Assembly: GCA_027069385.1 (NCBI GenBank)
Contig: JALXER010000393.1
Span: 1-33,659, forward strand
DNA: 33,659 nt
DNA from: Paracoccaceae bacterium
Lineage (GTDB): Bacteria > Pseudomonadota > Alphaproteobacteria > Rhodobacterales > Rhodobacteraceae
Direction of reading: 5' to 3'
Of the stretch, positions 9,057 to 17,346 are shown piece by piece (within the stretch, counting starts at the first letter, position 1; each line of letters begins with the position of its first letter). The position numbers were made by a program, and so were the translations under genes. The notes beneath the pieces are model-generated. The model was not told the DNA's origin. It did no database searches and was given only the letters and a program-made list of their open reading frames with translations.

Positions 9057-10010
9057 GTGAATTTGCAGCCGCACACAACCACCATTGCCGGGCTGGGTTT
9101 GCTGGTGTTGTTTGTGCTGGGGATGCTCGGTCTGGTTTTGCTGACCGACTGGGCAGTGATCCGCGAACATCTGTCCCGCATCGGGATCGCAGAATTGCTG
9201 GCCCTGCTGGGGTTATCGCTGCTCAACTATCTGGCGCGGGCGCTGCGCTGGCGGCTGTATACGCGCGCGCTGGCACTGCCCACCGGTTTTACACAGGACC
9301 TGCGTCACTATCTTGGCGGTTTTGCCCTGACCATCACCCCCGGCCGCGTCGGAGAGCTGATCCGCCTGCGCTGGATCAGCCTTGAAACCGGCGCGCCACT
9401 AACCCAAGTCGCGCCACTGGCGCTGGTTGACCGCGCCGCCGATCTGGCCTCGGTGGCGCTGCTGCTGATGCTGGCAACCCTGCTGGGCACCGCCGGACTG
9501 GCCGGAGCAGTGCCCGCGGGGCTTGTCGCCGCTATTGTGGCGGTTTTGGCTACGCATCCGCGCCTGACGGTCTGGGGCATAACGCTGGCGTGGCGGATCA
9601 CCGGACGCTGGCCACGGCTGTTCGCCACCCTGCGCCGCGCCGCACGCCGGTTGCGCGCCTTTTCCCGCCCCGCCATCGTGTTGCCCGCCTTGGCCTTAGG
9701 GGCGCTTGGCTGGTTTGCCGAATCATTTGCTTTTTATCTGTTGCTGGGCTGGCTGGGGGCCGATATCGGATTATGGGGCGCGGTGGCGATCTTTCTGTTT
9801 TCCATGCTGGGCGGCGGCGCAACCGGCCTGCCCGGCGGGCTGGGCGGGGCCGAAGCCGCCATGGTCGCGCTGCTTAGCCTGAAAGGCGTGCCGTTGCTGG
9901 TCAGCCTGCCCGCCACCGCCATTATCCGCCTGACCACGCTGTGGTTTGCCATCCTGATCGGCATTACGGTGTTTCCTTTTGCGCAACGATCTGCCAGAAA
10001 GGCGAGGTAA
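9057..10010 (+). CDS. Flippase-like (lysylphosphatidylglycerol synthase TM / UPF0104-like) polytopic membrane protein; ORF opens at 9039
   Basis: SLLNYLARALRWRLYTRAL...LGGFALTITPGRVGELIRLRWIS...LALVDRAADL...GGGATGLPGGLGGAEAAMVALLSLKGV; multiple hydrophobic helices. Confidence 0.85.
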   Translation: MNLQPHTTTIAGLGLLVLFVLGMLGLVLLTDWAVIREHLSRIGIAELLALLGLSLLNYLARALRWRLYTRALALPTGFTQDLRHYLGGFALTITPGRVGELIRLRWISLETGAPLTQVAPLALVDRAADLASVALLLMLATLLGTAGLAGAVPAGLVAAIVAVLATHPRLTVWGITLAWRITGRWPRLFATLRRAARRLRAFSRPAIVLPALALGALGWFAESFAFYLLLGWLGADIGLWGAVAIFLFSMLGGGATGLPGGLGGAEAAMVALLSLKGVPLLVSLPATAIIRLTTLWFAILIGITVFPFAQRSARKAR

Positions 10011-11328
10011 TGCGCTGGAAAACCACAACATATAGCGGATGGGGCAACCATCTGCGGGCGACGGGCCAACTGGCCCGCCCCGAAAAGACCGCCCTGCTGG
10101 CACCGCTGCTGGCCGATGAACCGGCACCGGCGATCGGCAACCGGCGCTCTTACGGCGATGCCTGCCTGAATTCGGACGGGCGCGCCATCGACATGACCCG
10201 CCTGGATAATCTGATCGGTTTTGACCCCGACAGCGGCACCCTGCACGCACAAGCCGGTGTCCTGATCGGCGATATTCTGGATATTTTCGGCCCGCTGGGC
10301 TGGATGCCCGCGGTGATGCCGGGCACCGGTTTTGTCACGCTGGGCGGGGCTATCGCCAATGATGTGCATGGCAAAAACCACGAGCTGACCGGCAGCTTTG
10401 GCCAGCATGTGGCCAGCATCGAGTTGATCAATCAGGCCGGTGACATTGAAACCATCACCACCGAAACCCACCCCGACCTGTTTCGCGCCACCATCGGCGG
10501 GCTTGGCCAGACCGGCGTCATCGCCAGCGCAACCCTGCGTCTGGCCCGTTGCCCGGGCGGCACCATTGCCGTATCCGAACGCCGCATGGCCGATCTGGAT
10601 GCTTTTCTGGATGCGTTCCATGGCTCTACCGCCACCTATCAGGTCGGCTGGATCGATATGGGCGCGCGCGGCGAAAGCATGGGCCGCGGTATTCTGGAGG
10701 AAGGCTCGCCCGCCGAAGGGCGGTTTGCCAAGCCGCGCAAGCTGCGCGCCGTGCCCTTTACCCTGCCCGGATTTGCCATCAACCGCCTGAGCGTGCGCGC
10801 CTTTAACGCCCTTTATCTGCGACGGGTGCCCAAGTCTGGGCGCGAGCGCGAACGCCCGTTGCGCGATTTCTTTTTCCCGCTCGACCGGGTGCTGAACTGG
10901 AACCGGGTCTACGGCAAGCGCGGATTTCAACAATTTCAATGCATCCTGCCCGACGAGACCGCACCGGCAGCCCTGCGCGAGATGCTGGACCTGATTAGCG
11001 CCAGCGGCATTGCCTCGCCGCTTTCGGTGCTGAAACGGCTGGGGCCGGGGCGCGCGGGGATGCTGTCCTTTCCCATGCAAGGGTTCACGCTGGCGGTCGA
11101 TATCGCCACCAAAAAGGGCAGCAACGCCCTGCTGGCCAGTTGAACCGGATCACCGCTGACGCCGGCGGTCGGGTCTATCTGGCCAAGGATTCGAGCCTGC
11201 CCGCCGACGCCTTGCCCGATATGTACCCCGAATTGGCCGATTTCCAAAAAGTGCTGCGCCGCGTCGATCCGGCAGGCCGGTTTGAAACCGACCTGACGCG
11301 ACGATTGCAGATCAGGGGGGTAAAATGA
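10010..11328 (+). pseudogene. DprE1-like FAD-binding oxidoreductase (decaprenylphosphoryl-ribose oxidase-like), interrupted by an apparent -1 frameshift near 11138-11143
   Basis: Frame A 10010-11143: SGWGNHLRATGQLARP...IGNRRSYGDACLN...MPGTGFVTLGGAIANDVHGKNHELTGSFGQHV, ending GSNALLAS-stop. Frame B 11140-11328 continues LNRITADAGGRVYLAKDSSL...FETDLTRRLQIRG, the expected C-terminus. A sequencing error is equally possible. Confidence 0.82.
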
Positions 11329-12062
11329 CCGAAACCTGGATCATCCTCGGGGCTTCGTCGGCCATCGCCCGTGCCTTTGCCCGCCAACAGGCCGCCACCG
11401 GCGCGCGCCTTATACTGGCGGGGCGCAACCATCAGGAATTGCTGGAACAAGCGCAGGATCTGTGCCTGCGCGGTGCCCCCGAAGCCGACGCGGCAGAGTT
11501 CGATATCCGCAACCCGGGCACCTTTGCCCCGATCATCGATCTGGCTGCGCAAACCACCGGAACGGTGAATGCAGCGGTGTTTGTCGGCTCTATGCCCGAA
11601 CAAGCCGATATCGACCGCGACCCGGACTTGCTGGATACGGTGGTTCTGGACAATTTCACCGGCCCTGCCCACTTTTTGCACGCGCTCGCACCGCTGCTGG
11701 AGGCACGCGGCAAAGGCACCGTTATCGGCATAGGCTCGGTTGCCGGAGATCGCGGACGCCTGGGGAACTATGCCTATGGTGCCGCCAAGGCCGGATTTCA
11801 TACCTACCTGTCAGGCCTGCGTAACCGGCTGGGCCGGAAAGGTGTGCAGGTGATTACCGTGAAACCGGGATTTGTCGATACGGCGATGACCTGGGGAATC
11901 GAGGGCATGTTCCTTGTGGCATCCCCCGAAGACATTGCCAAAGCCCTGATCACCGCAACCCGCAAACGCAAAAACGAGATCTATACCCCGTGGTTCTGGC
12001 GCTACATCATGCTGATCATTCGAAATATCCCCGAATTCATCTTCAAGAAACTGTCGATCTAA
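11325..12062 (+). CDS. SDR oxidoreductase, DprE2-like
   Basis: WIILGASSAIARAFAR Rossmann motif, GSVAGDRGRLGNYAYGAAKAG (S-YxxxK), VITVKPGFVDTAMTWG, C-terminal YTPWFWRYIMLIIRNIPEFIFKKLSI; 4-nt overlap with the upstream oxidoreductase. Confidence 0.92.
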   Translation: MTETWIILGASSAIARAFARQQAATGARLILAGRNHQELLEQAQDLCLRGAPEADAAEFDIRNPGTFAPIIDLAAQTTGTVNAAVFVGSMPEQADIDRDPDLLDTVVLDNFTGPAHFLHALAPLLEARGKGTVIGIGSVAGDRGRLGNYAYGAAKAGFHTYLSGLRNRLGRKGVQVITVKPGFVDTAMTWGIEGMFLVASPEDIAKALITATRKRKNEIYTPWFWRYIMLIIRNIPEFIFKKLSI

Positions 12063-12075
12063 CCCGAATCCGGGC

Positions 12076-12224
12076 GCTCCCGCACTCCAGCCATTGACTG
12101 GCTAAAGCCAGCCAACGACTTCCGTTTGGGCCGGGCCTCGGCTTCGCCTCGGCAGGGGGCAAGCCCCCTCTGGCGCAAGCGCCATTCACCCCCCCCCGGG
12201 ATATTTGCGAAAAGAAGAAGATGA
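12076..12224 (+). repeat. Composite multi-hairpin intergenic element, copy A
   Basis: CTCCCGCACTCCAGCC, hairpin CTGGCT-AA-AGCCAG, linker CGACTTCCGTTTGGGCCGGGC, GCC-TC-GGC-TTC-GCC-TC-GGC, hairpin AGGGGGC-AA-GCCCCCT, hairpin TGGCGC-AA-GCGCCA, tail CCCCCGGGATATTTGCGAAAAGAAGAAGATGA. Confidence 0.85.
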
Positions 12225-12225
12225 G

Positions 12226-12371
12226 ACTTCATTCTTCCTTAAATACTCTCAGGGGGGAGCGACGCCAAGTCGCGAGGGGGCGGAACGCCCCCATACCGCC
12301 CGCAGGGCGGCCCGGCCCAAAGGGAAGCCTGTGATTGCGGAACGCAATCAGGGGCTGGACTGCGGGAGTAC
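12226..12371 (-). repeat. Composite multi-hairpin intergenic element, copy B, tail-to-tail with copy A
   Basis: Minus-strand reading: ACTCCCGCAGTCCAGCCCC, TGATTGCG-TTC-CGCAATCA, GCTTCCCTTTGGGCCGGGCCG, CCGCCC/GGGCGG, GGGGGCG-TTC-CGCCCCC, GCGAC/GTCGC, CCCCCTGAGAGTATTTAAGGAAGAATGAAG. Confidence 0.82.
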
Positions 12372-12381
12372 TCCGGTTTGG

Positions 12382-13926
12382 CTAGATGACCGAGGCGGCA
12401 GCCAGGGTCAGGCCTGCGCCGATTGCCATCAAGGTCAGGCCGACCGGGTCGCGCAGGGCAAAAACAATCGGGTCATAATTCATCCGCCCTTGCCAGCCGC
12501 GCCAGATCATTCGCGCCAGCCACAGCGCCACCGGCACTGCCGCCAGGCGCAGCAACCAAACGTCTTTGTACAGGTTCAGCGCAATACTGTCGTAAGAATA
12601 GAGCAGATAGACCACCAACGCACCAACCGACGCAGTTATGGCAATATTGCGCAGGTCGCCCCGATCGTGCCGGGCATAGCCTCGCCCGGGCAGTTGCCGG
12701 TCGTCAGAGGCCCGGCTTAGCTCTATCAGACGCTTGACACAGCCCAGCGCCAGAAACACCGGAAACACAAAGCTGCCCAGCCAGCCCGACATCGGCACGC
12801 CGGCCACAACCGCCCCCGCCACCACCCGCAAGGTATAAAGCGCCGCAAGGGTTGCCACATCGACCCAGCGTAACCGCTTCAGCACCAGCGAATAGGATAG
12901 CGACAGCACCATATACACCGCAATTATCCCGCAAAGCCCCGCCGAATGCAGCAACGCCCCGCCCAGCGCCGTACTCGCCAGCAGCAAGAACAGCACCATG
13001 CCGGTCTGGATCGGCACCGCCCCCGCGGCAAACGGACGCTTGCACTTGGTCGGGTGACGCCGGTCTGCCGACAGATCCAGCAGATCGTTGATGATATAGA
13101 TCGAGGAAGCCGCCGCGCTGAAAACCGCAATCCCCCACAGGGTCAGCAGCACGCTATGCAACTCCAGCCGGTGGGCCGCCACGATCGGCAGGAACAGCAG
13201 GATATTCTTGATCCACTGATGCGGCCGCAAGGCGCGCAGGCTATCCTTTGGCCGCTGCCTGGATTCGATGATCTCTACCGGCGGGTCAAAGGATTGCAGC
13301 GCATTTCGAAACCGCGCGCTTCGAACTACGGCTATTTTACCCGCTGATTCGGCCCATACCGGCAGATCGGCGCGGGAATCACCGACATAGTCAAAACCCG
13401 CCTTGCCAAACCGTGCCACCAGGGCGCGCGCTTTGGTGTTTCCGGTCATATTGGTTTCGCCGTCCGATGCCAGCACCGGCTCGCCCAGATCCAGCCGGTC
13501 AGCCAGCGCGCGCACAAGGGTTTGATCCGAACCCGAGGCCAGCGCGACCGCTCGTTCGGCTTGGCGGGCATCGCGAATCCGCTTTTCGACCTCGGGGTTC
13601 AGGGGCATTTCGGCCATGTCCAACTGTGCCAGCCGCGCCAGATTTGCCTTTAGCCTTGCCTTGTGGATCAGGTTTTTGAATACCACCTTACAGGTCGCAA
13701 CCGGATGCCGGCCAAGCGCCGCCCAAAAGCTTTCGAACAATAAATCGGTGCGGAGCAACGTCCCGTCTACATCCACGACAAGGGGCAACTGTCCGCTTTG
13801 TTCGTTTTGTTCACTGTCGGGCAATTGCGAAGCTCCAAAGAAAATATCGAGTCCCCGCCTTCGCAAAGAATTTCGCCAACGGCTATGGGGTAAGTTCAGG
13901 ATATTCCGAATCCGGTCAATGATCAA
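12382..13926 (-). CDS. HAD-like hydrolase / UbiA prenyltransferase fusion (decaprenyl-phosphate phosphoribosyltransferase-like)
   Basis: HAD motif VVDVDGTLLRTD...FDYVGDSRADLPVW in the N-terminal half; LRPHQWIKNILLFLPI...YIINDLLDLSADRRHPTKCKRPFAAG...VLKRLRWVDVATLAALYTLRVVAGA in the C-terminal half. Confidence 0.9.
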   Translation of the reverse strand: MIIDRIRNILNLPHSRWRNSLRRRGLDIFFGASQLPDSEQNEQSGQLPLVVDVDGTLLRTDLLFESFWAALGRHPVATCKVVFKNLIHKARLKANLARLAQLDMAEMPLNPEVEKRIRDARQAERAVALASGSDQTLVRALADRLDLGEPVLASDGETNMTGNTKARALVARFGKAGFDYVGDSRADLPVWAESAGKIAVVRSARFRNALQSFDPPVEIIESRQRPKDSLRALRPHQWIKNILLFLPIVAAHRLELHSVLLTLWGIAVFSAAASSIYIINDLLDLSADRRHPTKCKRPFAAGAVPIQTGMVLFLLLASTALGGALLHSAGLCGIIAVYMVLSLSYSLVLKRLRWVDVATLAALYTLRVVAGAVVAGVPMSGWLGSFVFPVFLALGCVKRLIELSRASDDRQLPGRGYARHDRGDLRNIAITASVGALVVYLLYSYDSIALNLYKDVWLLRLAAVPVALWLARMIWRGWQGRMNYDPIVFALRDPVGLTLMAIGAGLTLAAASVI

Positions 13927-14284
13927 ACGGCTTTTCTATCCTTACATCAGCGTCGATTCGGGGTGCCCAAATGTGTCACAATTGGTCAAATTTGGCATGC
14001 TGCCGACATTATTTCGCGGCAGGTATCGCGCTAACCTATTGTTTTTACGATTTATTCACAAATATACCCATTTGATGGCAATCCGCCTTTATTCTGCCAC
14101 ATTTCCCCACCATTTTGACAATTAACCGGTCGAATCCTTGTGTTAAGTGATTCTTTCGGCACGTGTCAGAAGGACAGAAGGCCTTGGTTTTTTGTTTTGA
14201 GACTCGGAACTTTGCCCCGTAACGCGGGGTTTTGGTGGGGTTTATCCCTTAATGAACTGAAATGTATCCTTTGGAGGGAACAAA

Positions 14285-14458
14285 ATGAAACTTCTGAACG
14301 TATTCTTGAAAGACGAAGACGGCGCTGTAACTGTTGACTGGGTTGTTCTGACCGCTGCAATCGTGGGTATCGGCATTGCTGTTGCCGCTGCGATCAAAAC
14401 CGGCCTGGACACCGCTGCCGGCAGTGTTGCCGCTTCGATCACCGACGCCGTAACCTAA
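14285..14458 (+). CDS. Flp-type pilin 1 (57 aa), absent from the supplied ORF track
   Basis: MKLLNVFLKDEDGAVTVDWVVLTAAIVGIGIAVAAAIKTGLDTAAGSVAASITDAVT; RBS ggaggg upstream; Flp-like G|xxxxD-W processing context plus hydrophobic helix. Confidence 0.9.
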   Translation: MKLLNVFLKDEDGAVTVDWVVLTAAIVGIGIAVAAAIKTGLDTAAGSVAASITDAVT

Positions 14459-14459
14459 G

Positions 14460-14499
14460 CATTGCCCGATTGGCCCGACTGTCGGGCCGAAAGGCAATG
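14460..14499 (+). terminator. Nested hairpin between pilin 1 and pilin 2
   Basis: Outer CATTGCC/GGCAATG (14460-14466/14493-14499), inner GGCCCGA-CTG-TCGGGCC (14472-14488). Confidence 0.65.
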
Positions 14500-14539
14500 T
14501 TGAATGCTTTCTAGATGTACTAGCGAGCTATGCTATTTT

Positions 14540-14560
14540 CCGGAGCGCGCTGCGCTCCGG
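14540..14560 (+). terminator. Second hairpin between pilin 1 and pilin 2
   Basis: CCGGAGCGC-GCT-GCGCTCCGG, 9-bp perfect stem. Confidence 0.5.
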
Positions 14561-14629
14561 ATACAGTGCTCGTAACCATTTCTCTGTTTAGTTCTTGCCA
14601 GCTGTGTATTTGGTTATGGAGGATGTGCT

Positions 14630-14824
14630 TTGTTGAAAAAGCTTAAAAAATCCCGGTTTCTTACGGATGAAGATGGCGCGGTCACGGTTGACTGGGTTGT
14701 TCTTACGGCAGCAATTGTGACCTTCGGGATCGCGGTTGTGGTGCTTATCCGGCCCGCTTTGGAAGATTCCGCTGATACCATTAGCACAAATATTGTTAGC
14801 GCCGTTGCCGACGCGCTTTCCTGA
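14630..14824 (+). CDS. Flp-type pilin 2 (64 aa), TTG start
   Basis: LKKLKKSRFLTDEDGAVTVDWVVLTAAIVTFGIAVVVLIRPALEDSADTISTNIVSAVADALS; GGAGG upstream; same DEDGAVTVDWVVLTAAIV block as pilin 1. Confidence 0.85.
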   Translation: MLKKLKKSRFLTDEDGAVTVDWVVLTAAIVTFGIAVVVLIRPALEDSADTISTNIVSAVADALS

Positions 14825-14928
14825 CGTCTTTTCCAAACCCGTACAATCATCTTCAGGCTTGATGTTGTCTTTCTTTGACAAATTGTTAAGTATGGCCTTG
14901 GTCTGATTCTGCTATAGGGTTTAAAAAT

Positions 14929-15777
14929 ATGCGCATTATTTTCTTGCTGGTCTTGGTTGTTGGTATGGGGCTGGCGGGCTATGCCGCCTTTATGATCATG
15001 CAGCAATTCGAGGGCTATCAGGCCCAGATTGTCAGCCTGAACAACGACCTGCGCCAAAGCAAGGCAAACGAAATCGAGGTCACAACGGTTATCGTTGCGG
15101 CCGAAGAACTGAAATTCGGGGCCGAGTTGCTGGAAGAAAACGTCAAAGAGGTGCCCTGGCCTGCAACCGATGTTCCGCCCAATGCATTTACCTCTTTGGA
15201 AGACCTGTTAGGCGGCGAAAATGTCGATCCGCGCTATATTGTACGCCCGATGGAGATTGGCGAACCGATCCTGTCAACCAAGGTTACCGATTTTGGCGAG
15301 GATGCCGGGCTGCGCTCGCGCCTGCGTCCGGGCATGCGGGCCTTTACCATCGAAGTCAACGTGGCCTCGGGGGTTTCAGGCTTTTTGCAACCGGGCGATC
15401 TGGTTGATGTATACTGGACCGGCGGCGGACGTGATATTGCCCAAAAAGTCACCAAACTGATCCTTGAAGGGGTTACATTGATGGCCATTGACCAGACCTC
15501 CAGCGAGGATATTTCGCGGCCTTCCGTCGCAAAAACCGTCACTTTGGAAGTTTCTCCGCAAGTTGTTGCAAAATTGGTACAGGCCCAGCAAACCGGCAAG
15601 TTGACCCTTGCCCTGCGCGGCACCCAGGACGTGTCCTTGGTGGGGGAAATCCAGGTCGATCAAAACGACATTAATCCTATAGAAAACAATGAGATACCCG
15701 AAGAGCGCCATTGTTTCCGAAGCGAACGCCGCGCCGGTGAATTGACTCAGATTGAAGTCCCCTGCCCTGAAAATTGA
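14929..15777 (+). CDS. cpaB: Flp pilus assembly protein CpaB/RcpC
   Basis: N-terminal TM; VIVAAEELKFGAELLEENVKEVPWPATDVPPNAF SAF-like region; LRPGMRAFTIEVNVASGVSGFLQPGDLVDVYWT. Confidence 0.93.
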   Translation: MRIIFLLVLVVGMGLAGYAAFMIMQQFEGYQAQIVSLNNDLRQSKANEIEVTTVIVAAEELKFGAELLEENVKEVPWPATDVPPNAFTSLEDLLGGENVDPRYIVRPMEIGEPILSTKVTDFGEDAGLRSRLRPGMRAFTIEVNVASGVSGFLQPGDLVDVYWTGGGRDIAQKVTKLILEGVTLMAIDQTSSEDISRPSVAKTVTLEVSPQVVAKLVQAQQTGKLTLALRGTQDVSLVGEIQVDQNDINPIENNEIPEERHCFRSERRAGELTQIEVPCPEN

Positions 15778-15798
15778 ATCCCTTTTTTTCTGAAAAAG

Positions 15799-15822
15799 CC
15801 CGCCCTCGAGGCGGGTTTTTTT
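15799..15822 (+). terminator. Intrinsic terminator between cpaB and cpaC
   Basis: CCCGCC-CTCGA-GGCGGG followed by TTTTTTT, then GTTTTTTTT. Confidence 0.9.
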
Positions 15823-15959
15823 GTTTTTTTTCACTGTAGCGACTCAGTGTAACACATTGATTCTTGCAATTATTATTTAATTGACGCATTGTCTCTGCAA
15901 GTTCGGGCGACAAACGACCCGTTCAGATTTCCATAAGTGATTTTGAGAGGCAGGATCAC

Positions 15960-17345
15960 ATGCAGTATGCAAACCTTTTGAAGGCGGGTCTTTTGGGATT
16001 CGCACTTTCTGTACCGATGGCCAACTCGGCCATGGCACAGAGCGCAGTATTGTCCGTCATGCACGGATCTGTATCCAGTAGAATATCTGTAGACGTCAAT
16101 CGCGCCATCGTAATGGAAAGCGATCTTCCCTTTGCCGAACTATCCGTTGCCAATCCCGGCATTGCGGATATTGCGTCATTGTCGGATCGCACCATTTATG
16201 TGCTGGGCAAATTGCCGGGGTCAACAACCCTGACATTGTTTGACCAGGACGGGCGGCTGATCGCGAATGTCGATGTGCGGGTATCACCGGATATTTCGGA
16301 GTTTAAAGAACGCTTGCGGGAAATTCTCCCGAACGAGCCGATTCAGGTACGCACCGCCAATGACGGTATCGTGCTTAGCGGTCGGGTCTCGGGGGCGCGC
16401 AAGGTGGTTCAGGCCATGGATCTGGCCGAACGCTATGCACCGGATCGGGTAACCAACCTGATGACGGTAGGCGGGCAGCAACAGGTTATGTTGCAGGTTC
16501 GTTTTGCAGAAATGCAGCGCAGCGTGGCAAAAAGCCTTGGGTCCTCGGTGGGGATTTCCAGCCTGGTTGCCCCGACGGTCGGCACACAAGGCGGCACCGG
16601 CTCGCTGGTCACTTCGGTTCCCGGCGCTTCGCCGACCAGTGCCGGCGCGGTTAACCTTGGTTTCGGGATTGGCGGCGTTGCCGTTAATGTTCTGATCGAG
16701 GCGCTGGAAAGCAAAGGGATGGTCCGCACATTGGCAGAACCCAATCTGGTTGCCATATCCGGTCAGGCAGCGAACTTTTTGGCGGGTGGCGAGTATCCGA
16801 TACCGGTTTCGGACGGGAACGGTGGTGTTACCATTGAATTCCGGCCTTTCGGTATCCAGTTGCTGTTCAAACCCACCGTGGTTGACGAAGATATTATCAA
16901 TGTCGAACTGAACACCATTGTCAGTTCGCTTGATCCGGACAATATCTTTTCGAGTGGCGGGCTGGAAGTTGCATCGTTCAAGGTTCGGCGGGCCCAGACC
17001 ACCGTGCAGATGCGCGACGGCCAAAGCTTTGCTATTGCGGGCTTGTTGCAGGATGACTTTACCGACTCCGCCAATCATGTGCCGTGGTTGGGCGATGTGC
17101 CGATCCTTGGGGCCTTGTTCCGCAGCGCCGAATTCCGGCGTCAGCAAACAGAGTTGGTTGTTATTGTAACCGCACACCTTGTATCGCCGGTAGACGGAAA
17201 TGCCCTGGCATTGCCCACCGACCGGATGCGGATACCCACTGAAACCGAGCTGTTCCTGTCGGGACGTACCGAAGGGGCAGGCAATTTCGCAGATGTTGCG
17301 CAGCAGGCTTTTGAAGGTGCCTCTGACGGATATGTGATGGAGTAA
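15960..17345 (+). CDS. cpaC: Tad secretin CpaC/RcpA
   Basis: VNRAIVMESDLPFAELSVANPGIADIASLSDRTIYVLGKLPGSTTLTLFD; secretin region RTLAEPNLVAISGQAANFLAGGEYPIPV...VPWLGDVPILGALFRS...ELVVIVTAHLV. Confidence 0.96.
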   Translation: MQYANLLKAGLLGFALSVPMANSAMAQSAVLSVMHGSVSSRISVDVNRAIVMESDLPFAELSVANPGIADIASLSDRTIYVLGKLPGSTTLTLFDQDGRLIANVDVRVSPDISEFKERLREILPNEPIQVRTANDGIVLSGRVSGARKVVQAMDLAERYAPDRVTNLMTVGGQQQVMLQVRFAEMQRSVAKSLGSSVGISSLVAPTVGTQGGTGSLVTSVPGASPTSAGAVNLGFGIGGVAVNVLIEALESKGMVRTLAEPNLVAISGQAANFLAGGEYPIPVSDGNGGVTIEFRPFGIQLLFKPTVVDEDIINVELNTIVSSLDPDNIFSSGGLEVASFKVRRAQTTVQMRDGQSFAIAGLLQDDFTDSANHVPWLGDVPILGALFRSAEFRRQQTELVVIVTAHLVSPVDGNALALPTDRMRIPTETELFLSGRTEGAGNFADVAQQAFEGASDGYVME

Positions 17346-17346
17346 G

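Noticed and set aside
9734-11080. 448-aa minus-strand ORF
   Set aside because: Antisense to the flippase-like and DprE1-like genes; H/R/Q/G-rich composition typical of shadow ORFs in GC-rich DNA; no recognisable domain.
11105-11143. Programmed -1 ribosomal frameshift at the AAAAAG run in the DprE1-like gene
   Set aside because: The run is C AAA AAG rather than an ideal slippery heptamer, sits about 30 nt before the stop, and slipping there gives a poorer protein match than a single-base indel near 11140; no clear stimulatory structure was seen.
12205-12720. 171-aa plus-strand ORF starting MRKEEDETSFFLKYSQGG
   Set aside because: Begins in the tail of composite hairpin copy A, runs through copy B and then antisense to the UbiA gene; explained by the repeats and a shadow frame.
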